From positions 1-64,000 of the forward strand of contig JAJEDI010000034.1 in NCBI GenBank assembly GCA_022821585.1: 64,000 bases of DNA, read 5' to 3'. This DNA is from Caldilineaceae bacterium (GTDB lineage: Bacteria > Chloroflexota > Anaerolineae > Caldilineales > Caldilineaceae). The position numbers were made by a program, and so were the translations under genes. Under the pieces are notes generated by a model, which ran no database searches, was not told the DNA's origin, and was given only the letters and a program-made list of their open reading frames with translations. Within the stretch, counting starts at the first letter, position 1, and the number at the start of each line of letters is the position of its first letter. Positions 51,515 to 61,245 of this stretch are shown here, one piece after another.

Positions 51515-52260
51515 GGTTTCAGCTCTCCTTGGTTGTGGATGAATGCAAACACATCGTCGTTGAGCGCTACGGCGAAGTACGCTTTCGCGGCAGGTTGAAG
51601 CTGGTGAAGACTGGTAGTGGACTTCAGGACTGGTGAAACAAGGACAAACCCGGGCGGAGCGGGAGCCCGCCAAAGCGTCATCAGGGCAACGTCGGGTCGA
51701 TTGGAAATCCCTGATACGAGTTGAACGGCGACCGAAGGGTCCAGTATTGATCTACGGGTACGATACGCAGTCTCAACGTTTGCACTACGTTTTGTATACC
51801 ACAGACTCTATGGCTGCGTCAAGTTGCTCTTTCATGCGGGTACATCCCAGATTTGGGGTGGGAACAGTCTGGCGGGGAATTGATGGGACTGGCGGGACGT
51901 GGTCTGGCTGGACACTTTCGATTGGGCACCCGTCACCAATGTCGACACCAGGTCGACGAGGCATGTTGTAGGAGAGGGGGCGTTGCGGGGGCGGAGCCCC
52001 CGCACAAGGGAGGGCCGAATAGGCCCGACCGCCCAGAACTGCAGCAGCTAGGAGTCAGTAGTTAGTAGTCAGAGACGGCGCTTATTCTAGCGGAAACTGG
52101 AATAGTAACTGACCGTGGCCTGGTTGCTTTCGCAGGTATACGTATGTTCGCCCCCAATATTGGGATGCGGTCTCCTTGGTAGCTTGCGTCCCAGGATTTG
52201 GGGTCAGAGAGGGCAGGCACAAGGCCTGCCCCTACCGTGGTGTGCGGGAGGGGGGTTGGT
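51515..52260. repeat. Repeat-filled gap: 165-bp family D block and family B palindrome
   Basis: From about 51880 to 52042 this matches the block at 26719-26885, including GACTGGCGGGACGTGGTCTG and the GCGGGGGCGGAGCCCCCGC hairpin. A short run of AGTCAG heptamers follows, then a family B palindrome at 52210-52235, just before the YifB gene stop. No gene is visible. Confidence 0.75.
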
Positions 52261-53787
52261 TTACATTGTCAGTCGGGGTCGGTATTGCAGGGCTTCGGCG
52301 AGGTGGGGGGTGTCGATTTCATCTTGGCCGGCGAGGTCGGCGATGGTGCGGGCGAGTTTGAGGATGCGGTGGTAGGCGCGGGCGCTGAGGTCCATTTGAC
52401 GGACGGCGGCCTGCATCAGGTTTTTGCCGTTCTCATTGATCTGGCAGTAGCGCTGGACCTCGGCGGGACCCATGTCACCGTTGACGACGATATGGACTTT
52501 GTCCTGCCTGGAGAAGCGGGACTGTTGGCGGGCGCGGGCTTGTTCGACGCGGCGGCGGAGGAGGGTGGAGGGCTCGCCGGCGTCGAGGCCGGTGAGCTTC
52601 TGGAAGGGGACGCGGGCGACGTCAACGTGGAGGTCGATGCGGTCGAGGAGCGGGCCGCTGATGCGGTTCTGGTAGCGCTGGACGGTTGACATGGAGCAGG
52701 AGCAGGGCTTGCGGTCGTCGCCGTAGAAGCCGCAGGGGCAGGGGTTCATGGCGGCGACGAACATGAAATTTGCGGGGAAGGAGAGGGTACCGGAGGCGCG
52801 GCTGATGGTGACGATTTTGTCTTCGAGGGGCTGGCGGAGGCTTTCGAGATTTTTGGAGCCGAACTCGGGCAGCTCATCGAGGAAGAGGACGCCGCGGTGG
52901 GCCAGGCTGATCTCGCCGGGGCGGGGCATGGTTCCGCCGCCGACAAGGCCGGCGTGGCTTATGGTGTGATGGGGGGCGCGGAAAGGGCGGGCGCGGATGA
53001 GGGGGCCGGCGCCGTCGAGTTCGCCGGCGACCGAATAGATGCGGGTGATCTCCAGAGATTCGGAGAGGGTGGCTGCAGGCAGGACCGAGGGCAGGGCGCG
53101 GGCCATGAGGGTTTTGCCGCTGCCGGGCGGGCCAATCATGCGCACGTTGTGGCTGCCGGCGCAGGCGATTTCCAAGGCGCGTTTGGCGTGCTCCTGGCCG
53201 CGTACGTCCTGAAAGTCGACGGCGTGAACGACCTCTTCACTGGGGTCGAAGGTGGTCGCGTTCTGGGGAGGGATCTCTTTTTGCCCGGACAGATGGGCCA
53301 CGACGTCGGAGAGATGGCCGACGGGGAAGACGTCGATGCCCTCGACGAGCGCGGCTTCGGAGGCGTTGGGTTGGGGGATGAAGAGGCGCCGGTAACCGGC
53401 CCTTTGGGCCATGGCGGCCATGGACAGGGCGCCGTTTACGGGGCGGACGGAGCCGTCGAGGCCGAGTTCGCCGACGATGAGGGCGTCGTCGAGCTCGGCG
53501 AGGACCTGGCGGGTGGCGGCCATGATGCCGAGGGCGATGGGCAGGTCGTAAGCCGGGCCTTCTTTGCGAAGGTCGGCTGGGGCCAGGTTTACAGTGAGGC
53601 GGTGTTGGGGAAAGTGGAATCCGCTGTTGGCGATAGCGGAGCGAACACGTTCGCCGCTTTCGCGGACGGCGGCGCTGGGGAGGCCGACGACGGTCAGCCG
53701 TTCTAGCCCGTTGGTGATATCGACTTCGACTTCGATCTGTTCGGCATCCAGACCTACAATGGCACAGCTGCGCACTTTGGCGAGCAT
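52261..53787 (-). CDS. YifB/ComM-family Mg-chelatase-like AAA+ ATPase
   Basis: 508 residues. N-terminal Lon-protease-like fold domain, central AAA+ with Walker A GPPGSGKTLMARALPSV near 217 and Walker B VLFLDELPEF near 303, and a C-terminal Mg-chelatase-like region. It begins MLAKVRSCAIVGLDAEQIEV and is of typical family length. ComM promotes branch migration in natural transformation; in non-competent lineages the role is unknown. It is a solitary conserved gene in this window. Confidence 0.95.
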   Translation of the reverse strand: MLAKVRSCAIVGLDAEQIEVEVDITNGLERLTVVGLPSAAVRESGERVRSAIANSGFHFPQHRLTVNLAPADLRKEGPAYDLPIALGIMAATRQVLAELDDALIVGELGLDGSVRPVNGALSMAAMAQRAGYRRLFIPQPNASEAALVEGIDVFPVGHLSDVVAHLSGQKEIPPQNATTFDPSEEVVHAVDFQDVRGQEHAKRALEIACAGSHNVRMIGPPGSGKTLMARALPSVLPAATLSESLEITRIYSVAGELDGAGPLIRARPFRAPHHTISHAGLVGGGTMPRPGEISLAHRGVLFLDELPEFGSKNLESLRQPLEDKIVTISRASGTLSFPANFMFVAAMNPCPCGFYGDDRKPCSCSMSTVQRYQNRISGPLLDRIDLHVDVARVPFQKLTGLDAGEPSTLLRRRVEQARARQQSRFSRQDKVHIVVNGDMGPAEVQRYCQINENGKNLMQAAVRQMDLSARAYHRILKLARTIADLAGQDEIDTPHLAEALQYRPRLTM

Positions 53788-53950
53788 TGGGACCTCCGTT
53801 GGGGGATAACGAGGCGGCGGGATATTCGGATTTGAACAGGGTCCGTTGACGGTTGCAAAGGCCCAATGTCTTTAGTGTAAATCGAAGAGGCAAACGGGGC
53901 AACTGCAAGGGTTGCTGCTTGCGGTGGGCAGACGTCTGATCAGGAGCCAG

Positions 53951-54190
53951 AGGGCAGGCACAAGGGCGGCACCTACAGGGGGTTGAGGGGGGACGGTGAA
54001 GGCCTCGTGTGTGGGAGCACAAGGGCAGGCACAAGGCCTGCCCCTACTGGAGGTTGAGGGGGGACGGAAAAGGCGTCGTGTATGGAAGTACCAGGGCAGG
54101 CACAAGGCCTGCCCCTACAGAGGGTTGAGGGGGGACGGAAAAGGCGTCGTGTATGGAAGTACCAGGGCAGGCACAAGGCCTGCCCCTACA
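53951..54190. repeat. 71-bp tandem repeat, about 3.4 units
   Basis: The units begin at 53951, 54022, 54093 and 54164, exactly 71 bases apart. Each opens with the family B palindrome (AGGGCAGGCACAAGGCCTGC) and continues with GTTGAGGGGGGACGGAAAAG and CGTCGTGTATGGAAGTACCA. Units 2 to 4 are almost identical; unit 1 is degenerate. The array ends a few bases before the stop of the isomerase gene at 54197. Confidence 0.9.
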
Positions 54191-54196
54191 GAGGGC

Positions 54197-55057
54197 TTAG
54201 CTGTTGAGGCCGGCGAGTTGCCAGGATTTTTGCAGCGATTCGGCTGCCTCCCTGGCGGCGTCTGCGGGTGGGAGGTCGCGGATACGCTGGTTGAAGGGCT
54301 CGACGGTTACGGGGCCGTCGTAGCCGATGGCGTCGAGGGCTTGCAGGAAGCCGGCGATGTCGGTGAGGCCGGTCTCGGCGGGCAGCATGCGTTCGAAGTC
54401 GATCTGCTCGTCGGCGGTGCGGCCGGCGACGGCGTCGTTCACGTGGACGTTTACCACCTGCGCGTTGGAGAGGTTGCGCACTTCTGAAACGTTGGTGTGG
54501 CTGGTGTAGAGATGAAAAATATCTACGAGCAGGCCGACTTCGCCTGTACCGAGATCTGCGCCCAGCTGCCGGGCCCCCTCCATCGTATGGATGAAGTCGT
54601 ATTTCTTCTCGTCGCGCAGGGTCTTGGGGCCGACCCATTCCAGTCCGAAACGGATACCGTGATCCGCCAGGATTTTGGCGACTGGTTGCAGACGAGCGAG
54701 GTGAAATTCGTAGTTCTCTTCCCAATTGCGGTTGTCATCGGCGGGCGCGATGTAGGTGGATGTACGGTTTGCGCCGAGGGATCTGGCCAGCTCGGCGCGG
54801 GCGGGCAGTTCGGCCAGTCCCTGGCGCCAGCTGTCTTCGTCGTCGCGGTAGGGAAAGGGGAAGGTCCATATACCGAATTTCAGGCCGTTGCCGGCCATCT
54901 GTTCGCCGATGGCGTCGACGCCCTGTGAGGCTGCAATTTGCTGAAGTTCGGCGATCGACACATCGAGACCGCCATATCCGTAGCGAACTGCGAGTTGGAC
55001 GGCTTCGTTGAAGGGCACGTTGATGCCCAGCGGACCGGGGCTGAAATTCGGGAACAT
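54197..55057 (-). CDS. Sugar phosphate isomerase/epimerase-type TIM barrel
   Basis: 286 residues from the ATG at 55057 (AAGGAG six bases upstream; the ATG two codons earlier abuts the site). AP-endonuclease-2/xylose-isomerase-like fold. Metal-binding motifs are EWVGPKTLRD, VDIFHLYTSHTNVSE, VNVHVND and VTVEPFN. It could isomerise or epimerise a sugar or keto acid in the catabolic network. It ends at the edge of the 71-bp tandem array. Confidence 0.87.
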   Translation of the reverse strand: MFPNFSPGPLGINVPFNEAVQLAVRYGYGGLDVSIAELQQIAASQGVDAIGEQMAGNGLKFGIWTFPFPYRDDEDSWRQGLAELPARAELARSLGANRTSTYIAPADDNRNWEENYEFHLARLQPVAKILADHGIRFGLEWVGPKTLRDEKKYDFIHTMEGARQLGADLGTGEVGLLVDIFHLYTSHTNVSEVRNLSNAQVVNVHVNDAVAGRTADEQIDFERMLPAETGLTDIAGFLQALDAIGYDGPVTVEPFNQRIRDLPPADAAREAAESLQKSWQLAGLNS

Positions 55058-55168
55058 GGTCATCTCCTTAAGGGAGCCTGGTGTGCGGGTTTTGGCGTTT
55101 TCAAGGGGTGCATCGCCGTGCAGTGCGGCAGCCAGCGGTCAGGCGCCTGAGGCCGGCGGCCGCGTGTT

Positions 55169-56647
55169 CTACGCATCGCCGGCCGCTGGATTGCGGCTGC
55201 GCAGGCCCAGGCTGGTGGTGATACCGACGAGGCCGGCGAGGGCGATGATCAGGAAGACCTGTTGGTAGGCCTCGATGGCGGGCAGGCCGCGCTCGAGTGC
55301 ATTGTACAGGAGGACACCGGCCAGGGCGGTGCCGATGGCGACGCCCACGAAGCGGATCATACTATAGACGCCGGCGGCGGTCCCCATCTCCTCGGCATCG
55401 GTTTCGGACATGGCGGCCTGGTGGAGTGCGGCGAGCATGGTGCCGACGCTGAGCCCCTGCAGGGCCAGCAGGGCGAGGACGAAGCCAATATGGGCGGATG
55501 CTGAAAGTTGGGAAAAGAAAAAGACGGCGAGGGCCTGCCCGCTCAGGCCGACGAGAACGGGCCAGCGGCTGCCCCAGCGGTCGGCGGCGAGGCCGCCGAA
55601 GCGCACCATGACGGTCATGGCGCCGGGGTTGATGGTCAGGATGAGGCCGAGGTATCCGGGACTAAGGCCGTGGATATCGACGAGATAGAGTGGGATGAGA
55701 AAGCTGGAGCCGCCCATAACCAACATGCGCATGGAGGCGCAGAGGGAGGCTGAACTGAAGTTGCGGTAGCGAAAGAGATTCAGGTTGACGAAGGGATCGG
55801 GGCGGCGCTTCTCCCAGACGAGGAAGGCGACGAAACAGAGCAGCAACGCGCCCAACAGGCGCCAGTCCTGCAGCGGGGCCACACCGGTGATGGGGCGGCT
55901 GGAGAGGTAGAAAAGGCCCATGGTGAGGGCGCCGGCGAGCAGGAGGACGCCGGGCCAGTCGAAGGTGCGCCAGAAGCGGGGCCGCACATTGCTGAGGCCG
56001 GCGGGAACCCAGAGCTTTACGGCGAAGAGGCCGAGGAGGCCGAGAACAACTGCCGGTCCGAAGGCGGCGCGCCATCCCCAGGCGTCGACGAGGAAGCCGG
56101 CGAAGAAGGGGCCGATTGCGGCGGTCAGCGGGCCGATTGAACCCCAGGTGCCGAGGGCTTTGCCTCTTTCTCCTTCGCGGAAGATGGTGGCGATGAAGGC
56201 CATGCCGAGGGGCATAATACCGGCGATGCCGAAGCCCTGGACGGCGCGGCCGATCATGAGCCAAGTGAGGTTGGTTGCGAAGAAGGCCATTGCCGAGCCG
56301 GCGGAGAAGATGGCGATGCCGGCGAGGATGAGACGGCGGCGGCCCACGCCGTCGCTGAGGCGGCCGTAGACGGGCATCAGGATCATGTAGGGCAGGGTAA
56401 AGGCGCTGGAGGTCCAGGCGACGACATCGGCGCTCATGACGAAGGCGTCGCGCAGGACGGGGAGGGCCACACGGCTCATTGAGGAGCTGAGAGGCATGAT
56501 CGTCGACGGTATCATCAACGCGTAGAGAATCATCCACGCCTGCTGCGAGGGCAGTGCAGGCCCTGCGGAAGGAACCGGTTCGTCTTCCTGTCCGTTTCTA
56601 CGGCGTAAGCCAATCCGACGGAGGATTGCGATGGGGGTACTTTCCAC
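55169..56647 (-). CDS. MFS drug/solute exporter (DHA2, 14-TM type)
   Basis: 492 residues, GTG start. An N-terminal cytoplasmic segment (about 1-35), then about fourteen hydrophobic segments. The loop 2-3 motif GRLSDGVGRRRLIL and the GSIGPLTAAIGPFFAGFLVD motif C of antiporters are present. Proton-driven export of drugs or metabolites is inferred. The 540-base gap upstream separates it from divergent genes. Confidence 0.92.
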   Translation of the reverse strand: MESTPIAILRRIGLRRRNGQEDEPVPSAGPALPSQQAWMILYALMIPSTIMPLSSSMSRVALPVLRDAFVMSADVVAWTSSAFTLPYMILMPVYGRLSDGVGRRRLILAGIAIFSAGSAMAFFATNLTWLMIGRAVQGFGIAGIMPLGMAFIATIFREGERGKALGTWGSIGPLTAAIGPFFAGFLVDAWGWRAAFGPAVVLGLLGLFAVKLWVPAGLSNVRPRFWRTFDWPGVLLLAGALTMGLFYLSSRPITGVAPLQDWRLLGALLLCFVAFLVWEKRRPDPFVNLNLFRYRNFSSASLCASMRMLVMGGSSFLIPLYLVDIHGLSPGYLGLILTINPGAMTVMVRFGGLAADRWGSRWPVLVGLSGQALAVFFFSQLSASAHIGFVLALLALQGLSVGTMLAALHQAAMSETDAEEMGTAAGVYSMIRFVGVAIGTALAGVLLYNALERGLPAIEAYQQVFLIIALAGLVGITTSLGLRSRNPAAGDA

Positions 56648-57190
56648 GCGGTGTACCTTTGCGACCGGGGAGAAACTTCGGCCGGGCGACGTGACTCTTT
56701 AGCGGTTCAGGCGGGTTTATTTATGATACCTGTTGAGGGCGCAAAGGGTAAATGCAGTGTTGCGTCGATGGGTGTAGTCGATTTCGAGGAGAGAGGAGAG
56801 ACCGCGACCTGGTTGCTACCAGAAGAGTTGGATAGTTTCCCCTCATTTTGGGGTGCGCCCGGTCAAGCGGTTGCATTGACAAAACGGGGATGGCGTGACA
56901 AGATGCAAAGATTAGCACAGCACTTATTGATACCGCTCATAGACGAGAGGCATTCTTGGCAGTCCAATCACCCTGGAAAACCTGGTAGCCGGCTTAGGAC
57001 GGTCTGCGGTAGTTTGCGCGCCCGAGGAAACTTTGTGCTCGCACCCACACTGTGACCTGCCCTGCTATAGGACAGATCGGCGCGGGGTGGACGGATTGGG
57101 TGTGAGCAGCTCCAGCCGTTCAGCGTACCGGCGGCGGGCTTGCCGGGGGCGCGTTGACAGGCCGGCCATCTTCGAAAAGGAAACTCCCAG
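56648..57190. other. Gap with weak promoter candidate
   Basis: No convincing gene. TTGACA at 56876-56881 and CAAGAT at 56899-56904 with a 17-base spacer form a possible plus-strand promoter about 290 bases before the alcohol dehydrogenase. The last 20 bases carry AAAAGGAAAC, its ribosome-binding site. Confidence 0.4.
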
Positions 57191-58201
57191 ATGAAAGCAA
57201 TGATGTACCGCGGCCCGTGGAAGATGCCGGTGGAGGAGCTTGAGGAACCTACGGCGCCGGCGGGCAAGGTGGTTGTGGAGGTGGAGGCGGTGGGCATCTG
57301 CGGGTCGGATGTACACGGGTTCACCGGCAAGAGCGGACGGCGCACGCCGGGCATCGTGATGGGCCATGAGTTTGCGGGTACAATCGGCGAAGTGGGGCCA
57401 GATGTGGAGGGGTACGCTGCCGGCGACGGTGTGGTCGTGATGCCTCTTTTTTCGGTTGCTCCCGGAGGGGATCCGTACCCGATCAACCTGTCTCCGCACC
57501 GGCGGTTGACGGGCATGAACGAGCACGGTGCGTATGCGCAACGGGTTGCGGTGCGGACGGCGCAGCTGTTTCCCAAGCCGGCGGGCCTAAGCTGGCAGAG
57601 GGCGGCACTATGCGAACCGATGGCGGTGACGCTGCATGCGGCGCGCATTACGCCTATCAACCCCATGCAGAAGGTGGCGGTGGTTGGCGTGGGACCGATT
57701 GGGCTGCTGGCGATGCTGGCGGCGCGTTTGAAGGGGGCGGGAACGGTGATTGCGGTGGACCGTTCGGCGCACCGGCTAGAGCTGGCCGAGGAGCTGGGGG
57801 CGGACGCGGTCATCAACGTAGACGAGACGGATGCGGCGGCGGCGATCCGGGAGATGACGGACGGGGGCGTGGACGTTGCGTTCGAGGCAGTAGGACTGAG
57901 CCCGACGGCGCAACTTTCGGTCGAAGCTACGCGCAATGGGGGCAACGTCACCTGGATCGGAAACAATGCACCGATGATCGAGTTGGATATGCAGAGCATC
58001 GTTACGCGTGAGATGAGCGTGCGCGGCTCGTATGGGTTTGACGAGACTGATTTTGCGGCGGCCATCGAAGCCCTGTCTTCGGGCCGACTGAACGTGGACC
58101 CGCTGGTGGAGATGGTTGCGCCGCTGGACGACGGGCCGGAGCTGTTTCGCAGCCTGGCCGCGGGCGAGAATGACCTCGTCAAGATCATTTTGAAACCGTA
58201 G
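57191..58201 (+). CDS. Zinc-dependent alcohol (sorbitol-type) dehydrogenase
   Basis: 336 residues. Catalytic zinc ligands are Cys in GICGSDVHGF near 38 and His-Glu in MGHEFAG near 59. The structural-zinc loop, where four Cys normally stand, is VMPLFSVAPGGDPYPINLSP, with no Cys, so only one zinc is expected. Rossmann motif VGVGPIGLLAMLAA near 165. It oxidises a secondary alcohol or polyol. First of three plus-strand genes with an isomerase and a mutase. Confidence 0.92.
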   Translation: MKAMMYRGPWKMPVEELEEPTAPAGKVVVEVEAVGICGSDVHGFTGKSGRRTPGIVMGHEFAGTIGEVGPDVEGYAAGDGVVVMPLFSVAPGGDPYPINLSPHRRLTGMNEHGAYAQRVAVRTAQLFPKPAGLSWQRAALCEPMAVTLHAARITPINPMQKVAVVGVGPIGLLAMLAARLKGAGTVIAVDRSAHRLELAEELGADAVINVDETDAAAAIREMTDGGVDVAFEAVGLSPTAQLSVEATRNGGNVTWIGNNAPMIELDMQSIVTREMSVRGSYGFDETDFAAAIEALSSGRLNVDPLVEMVAPLDDGPELFRSLAAGENDLVKIILKP

Positions 58202-58304
58202 ACGAATCGGATAGATGTGATAGACGCAAAATCGGATAGCGTACTTGTCCGATCTCCGAACTGTGTGATTGACTGAATGTAGTGCCAACCACGCAATCAA
58301 CCCG

Positions 58305-59198
58305 ATGAAAATCGCAGCGTTTCCCAAGTGTTATCTGGACGATATATCGCTTCATCGCACGATGTCGGTCTTCGATTGGATCGAGCAGGCGGGCGAGCTT
58401 GGGGCAGAGGGGTTGGAGATGTACGAGGGCTTTTTCTGGAGCCTGGACGACGCCTATATCGATTCGATCGGGGAAGCGATCGAGGGGGCAGGATTTGCGA
58501 TGCCGATGCTGTGCTGCTCGCCCGATTTCACGGACCCCGACCCTGGGGCGCGGGAGCGGGCAGTTGAACGGGAAGCTCAGATGATCGGAATCACGCGGAG
58601 GCTTGGCGGTCCTGGCGCCGTCTGCCGCGTGCTCTCCGGGCAGAGGAGGCCGGGGGTGTCGGTGGAGCAGGGGTTGGCGTGGGTGGTGGAGTGCATAGAG
58701 GAGTGCATCGGGATCGCCAAGGAGAACGACATCGTCCTTGGGCTTGAGAACCATTATAAGGACGGATACTGGCAGTACCCGGAATTTGCGCAGAGGATGG
58801 AGACTTTTGTAGAGTTGGTAGAGGCCATCCCTGAGCGGACTCATTTCGGCGTCCAGTACGACCCTTCGAACGCGCTGGTTGCGGGGGACGATCCGGTTGA
58901 GCTGCTGCGGCAGGTGGCGGACCGTGTGGTGACGATGCACGCCAGCGACCGTTTTCTGGAAGAGGGGACGACGCTGGAAGAGGTGCTTTTGCCAGACGGC
59001 CTGATCGGGTATCCCGATAAGCTGCAACACGGCGTTACCGGACAGGGCAGCAACGACTATGACACCATCTTTTCGATCCTGCGAGACAGGGGATTTGATG
59101 GCTGGGTCAGCATCGAGGACGGCATCAACGGGATGGAAGAGATGCGAGAGAGCATTGAATTTTTGAAGCGGAAGCGCGCCCAGTATTTCGAACAGTAG
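58305..59198 (+). CDS. Sugar phosphate isomerase/epimerase-type TIM barrel
   Basis: 297 residues from the ATG at 58305 (MKIAAFPKCYLDDISLHRTM). AP-endonuclease-2-like barrel: GLENHYKDGYWQYP, GVQYDPSNALVAGDD and MHASDRFLEEG carry the metal ligands, and WVSIEDGINGMEE the last. 104 nt after the alcohol dehydrogenase and 64 nt before the mutase, so probably one operon that oxidises and isomerises a sugar. Confidence 0.87.
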   Translation: MKIAAFPKCYLDDISLHRTMSVFDWIEQAGELGAEGLEMYEGFFWSLDDAYIDSIGEAIEGAGFAMPMLCCSPDFTDPDPGARERAVEREAQMIGITRRLGGPGAVCRVLSGQRRPGVSVEQGLAWVVECIEECIGIAKENDIVLGLENHYKDGYWQYPEFAQRMETFVELVEAIPERTHFGVQYDPSNALVAGDDPVELLRQVADRVVTMHASDRFLEEGTTLEEVLLPDGLIGYPDKLQHGVTGQGSNDYDTIFSILRDRGFDGWVSIEDGINGMEEMRESIEFLKRKRAQYFEQ

Positions 59199-59262
59199 GA
59201 ACGATTGATTTATAAGCGAAAGAGCGTACCGGCTCGATTCGCAGTGCCGCGGAGGATACGAG

Positions 59263-60717
59263 TTGTCGATAAAATTTGGGACGGATGGCTGGCGAGCCGT
59301 CATTAGCGAAGATTTTACATTTGAAAATGTGCGGAAGGTCGCGCAGGCGATCGCGGACGTAACGAACGATCAGTTCCGGGGGCTGCCGCGTTTGCAGCCG
59401 TCGCTGGTTGTGGGATTCGATACACGATTTCTGAGCGATCGCTATGCGGTAGCGGTGGCGGAGGTGCTGGCAGGGAACGGTATCCGGGTCTGGTTGAGCC
59501 AGGCGGATGCGCCGACGCCGATGATCTCGTATGCGATCGTCGACAAGTGGGCTGACGGCGGCGTGATGATCACGGCGAGCCACAACCCGCCGCGCTACAA
59601 TGGAATCAAACTGAAGGCGTCGTACGGCGGTTCGGCCAGTGCGGCGACGCATAAGGAGGTGGAGCGGCGCATTCATCTGCGTGAGGGGCGTGGAGAGCAG
59701 CCGAGGATGCTGGCCTATGAGCAGGCGCTGAAGGCCGGCATTATCGAGCGATTCAACCCGTTGCCGGCCTTCCGTTCGCAGATGCGGAACCTGGTGGATT
59801 TTGATGCGATTGAACGGGCCGGGCTGTCGGTCGCCGTGGATGCGATGTACGGTGCGGGACGGATTTATCTGCGGCGGCTGCTGGAGGGAGCCGAGTGCCA
59901 GGTAACTGAGCTGCGGAACGAGATGAATCCCGGTTTCAACGGGATACACCCAGAGCCGATCGCGCAGCATTTGCAGCCGCTGGTGGCGGAGATGGCTACC
60001 GGCAAGTACCATTTGGGGCTGGCTACCGACGGCGACGCAGACCGTATCGGGGCGGTCGACCCGGACGGACGCTTTATCGATCCACATCAGATCATGGCAC
60101 TGCTGGTCGATTATTTGATTCAGGACCGGTCGCTGCGGGGGAGCATCGCCAAGACGGTGAGCACTACGCAGATGCTGAACCGCCTGGGGGCACACTACGG
60201 GCTGCACGTGCACGAGACGCCGGTGGGCTTCCATTACATCAGCGATCTGATGCTGCAGGAGCCGGTGCTGCTGGGCGGAGAGGAGAGCGGTGGGATCAGT
60301 ATACTCGGCCACATTCCCGAAGGGGACGGGTTGCTGATGGGGCTGCTGCTGACAGAGATGGTGGCCAAGCGGCGCAAACCGTTGGGCGAGCTGATCGATG
60401 AATTGATGGGACGGCCGTATATGGGCAGGTTCTGCTATGGTCGCGACGACCGGGCGGTGAAGCCGTTCCCCAAGGCGGACCTGGTGGAGGGATTGATCGC
60501 GAACCGGCCGAGTGCGCTGACGGGGACGAGCGTTGCGCAGGTGAACAACCAGGACGGCGTGAAGTTTATCCTGACGAATAACAGCTGGCTGCTGATTCGA
60601 CCCAGCGGCACGGAACCGCTGCTGCGCATCTATGCCGAGGCCTCGTCGCACGAAGCTGTTGCGACGCTGCTGGCAGAAGGGACGGTGCTGGCCCAGCAGG
60701 TATTGAAAAAGATTTGA
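59263..60717 (+). CDS. Phosphohexomutase (phosphoglucomutase/phosphomannomutase)
   Basis: 484 residues, TTG start at 59263, with GGAGG seven bases upstream. Four-domain alpha-D-phosphohexomutase: active serine in ITASHNPPRYNG near 107, metal loop TDGDADRIG near 254, sugar loop GGEESGGIS near 340 and phosphate loop RPSGTEPLLRIYAE near 448. Interconverts hexose 1- and 6-phosphates. Ends the three-gene plus-strand run. Confidence 0.95.
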   Translation: MSIKFGTDGWRAVISEDFTFENVRKVAQAIADVTNDQFRGLPRLQPSLVVGFDTRFLSDRYAVAVAEVLAGNGIRVWLSQADAPTPMISYAIVDKWADGGVMITASHNPPRYNGIKLKASYGGSASAATHKEVERRIHLREGRGEQPRMLAYEQALKAGIIERFNPLPAFRSQMRNLVDFDAIERAGLSVAVDAMYGAGRIYLRRLLEGAECQVTELRNEMNPGFNGIHPEPIAQHLQPLVAEMATGKYHLGLATDGDADRIGAVDPDGRFIDPHQIMALLVDYLIQDRSLRGSIAKTVSTTQMLNRLGAHYGLHVHETPVGFHYISDLMLQEPVLLGGEESGGISILGHIPEGDGLLMGLLLTEMVAKRRKPLGELIDELMGRPYMGRFCYGRDDRAVKPFPKADLVEGLIANRPSALTGTSVAQVNNQDGVKFILTNNSWLLIRPSGTEPLLRIYAEASSHEAVATLLAEGTVLAQQVLKKI

Positions 60718-60817
60718 GCTTTAGCGGGACGGCCGCAGGATATTCATGCTGGCGGAGGTCCGCTCCGGGGCCAGTGAAGGCAAACGCAGGGAACCTATAG
60801 TAGTAGGCGAGGAAGGG

Positions 60818-60853
60818 CGCGAGCTATGCGGCTCGCGTCTTTGCGTTTATCCG
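60818..60853 (+). terminator. Possible terminator after the mutase gene
   Basis: CGCGAGC and GCTCGCG form a perfect 7-bp stem (60818-60824 and 60831-60837) with loop TATGCG, followed by TCTTTGCGTTTAT. The T-run is weak, so termination is uncertain. Confidence 0.4.
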
Positions 60854-60921
60854 GGGCATGTACTCCGCGCTCTGCACAGGGGCGGACGGGGAGCGCGGCC
60901 AGCCAAAGCGCGATGTGTCAA

Positions 60922-61245
60922 TCAGCTGGGATTGGGAACCAGCCGCTGTCTGATTTCCTGACGGGTCTGCTCGAAGGTCTGACGAAGTCTCAGATCGGAG
61001 CCCCTATGGGCGGCGATGACGCGCTGTGCGCAGGTGACACAGCCCAGGGAGGCCTTGTAACAGCTCTGGTCGCAGCTAAGGCAGTCGCAGAGACGGATCA
61101 TCATGAGAGAGAAGGCAAGCGTATCCTCGTTCCCGTCACGCTGACTTGCGACTTGATCAACCAGTTCCTGCCAGTCGGCGCCGCGTTCCCGGCCCAGGGG
61201 TCTGATGGCCCGATGAGGAAAGAGAATTTCACTTTGGGGGTACAT
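60922..61245 (-). CDS. Cys-rich small protein of unknown function
   Basis: 107 residues with a GAGAGGAG site six bases before the ATG. The middle is a Cys cluster (CDCLSCDQSCYKASLGCVTC, about 57-76), six Cys, likely to bind a metal such as zinc or an Fe-S cluster. The C-terminus is a basic helix (RLRQTFEQTRQEIRQRLVPN). No family is recognised. It is followed downstream by the mutase gene on the other strand, and 81 bases separate it from the Yip1-like pair. Confidence 0.7.
   Translation of the reverse strand: MYPQSEILFPHRAIRPLGRERGADWQELVDQVASQRDGNEDTLAFSLMMIRLCDCLSCDQSCYKASLGCVTCAQRVIAAHRGSDLRLRQTFEQTRQEIRQRLVPNPS

Noticed and set aside
56651-57055. 134-residue plus-strand ORF in the gap before the alcohol dehydrogenase
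   Set aside because: No ribosome-binding site, no family, and it runs across a candidate promoter.
58185-59303. 372-residue minus-strand ORF
   Set aside because: Antisense to the isomerase gene at 58305.
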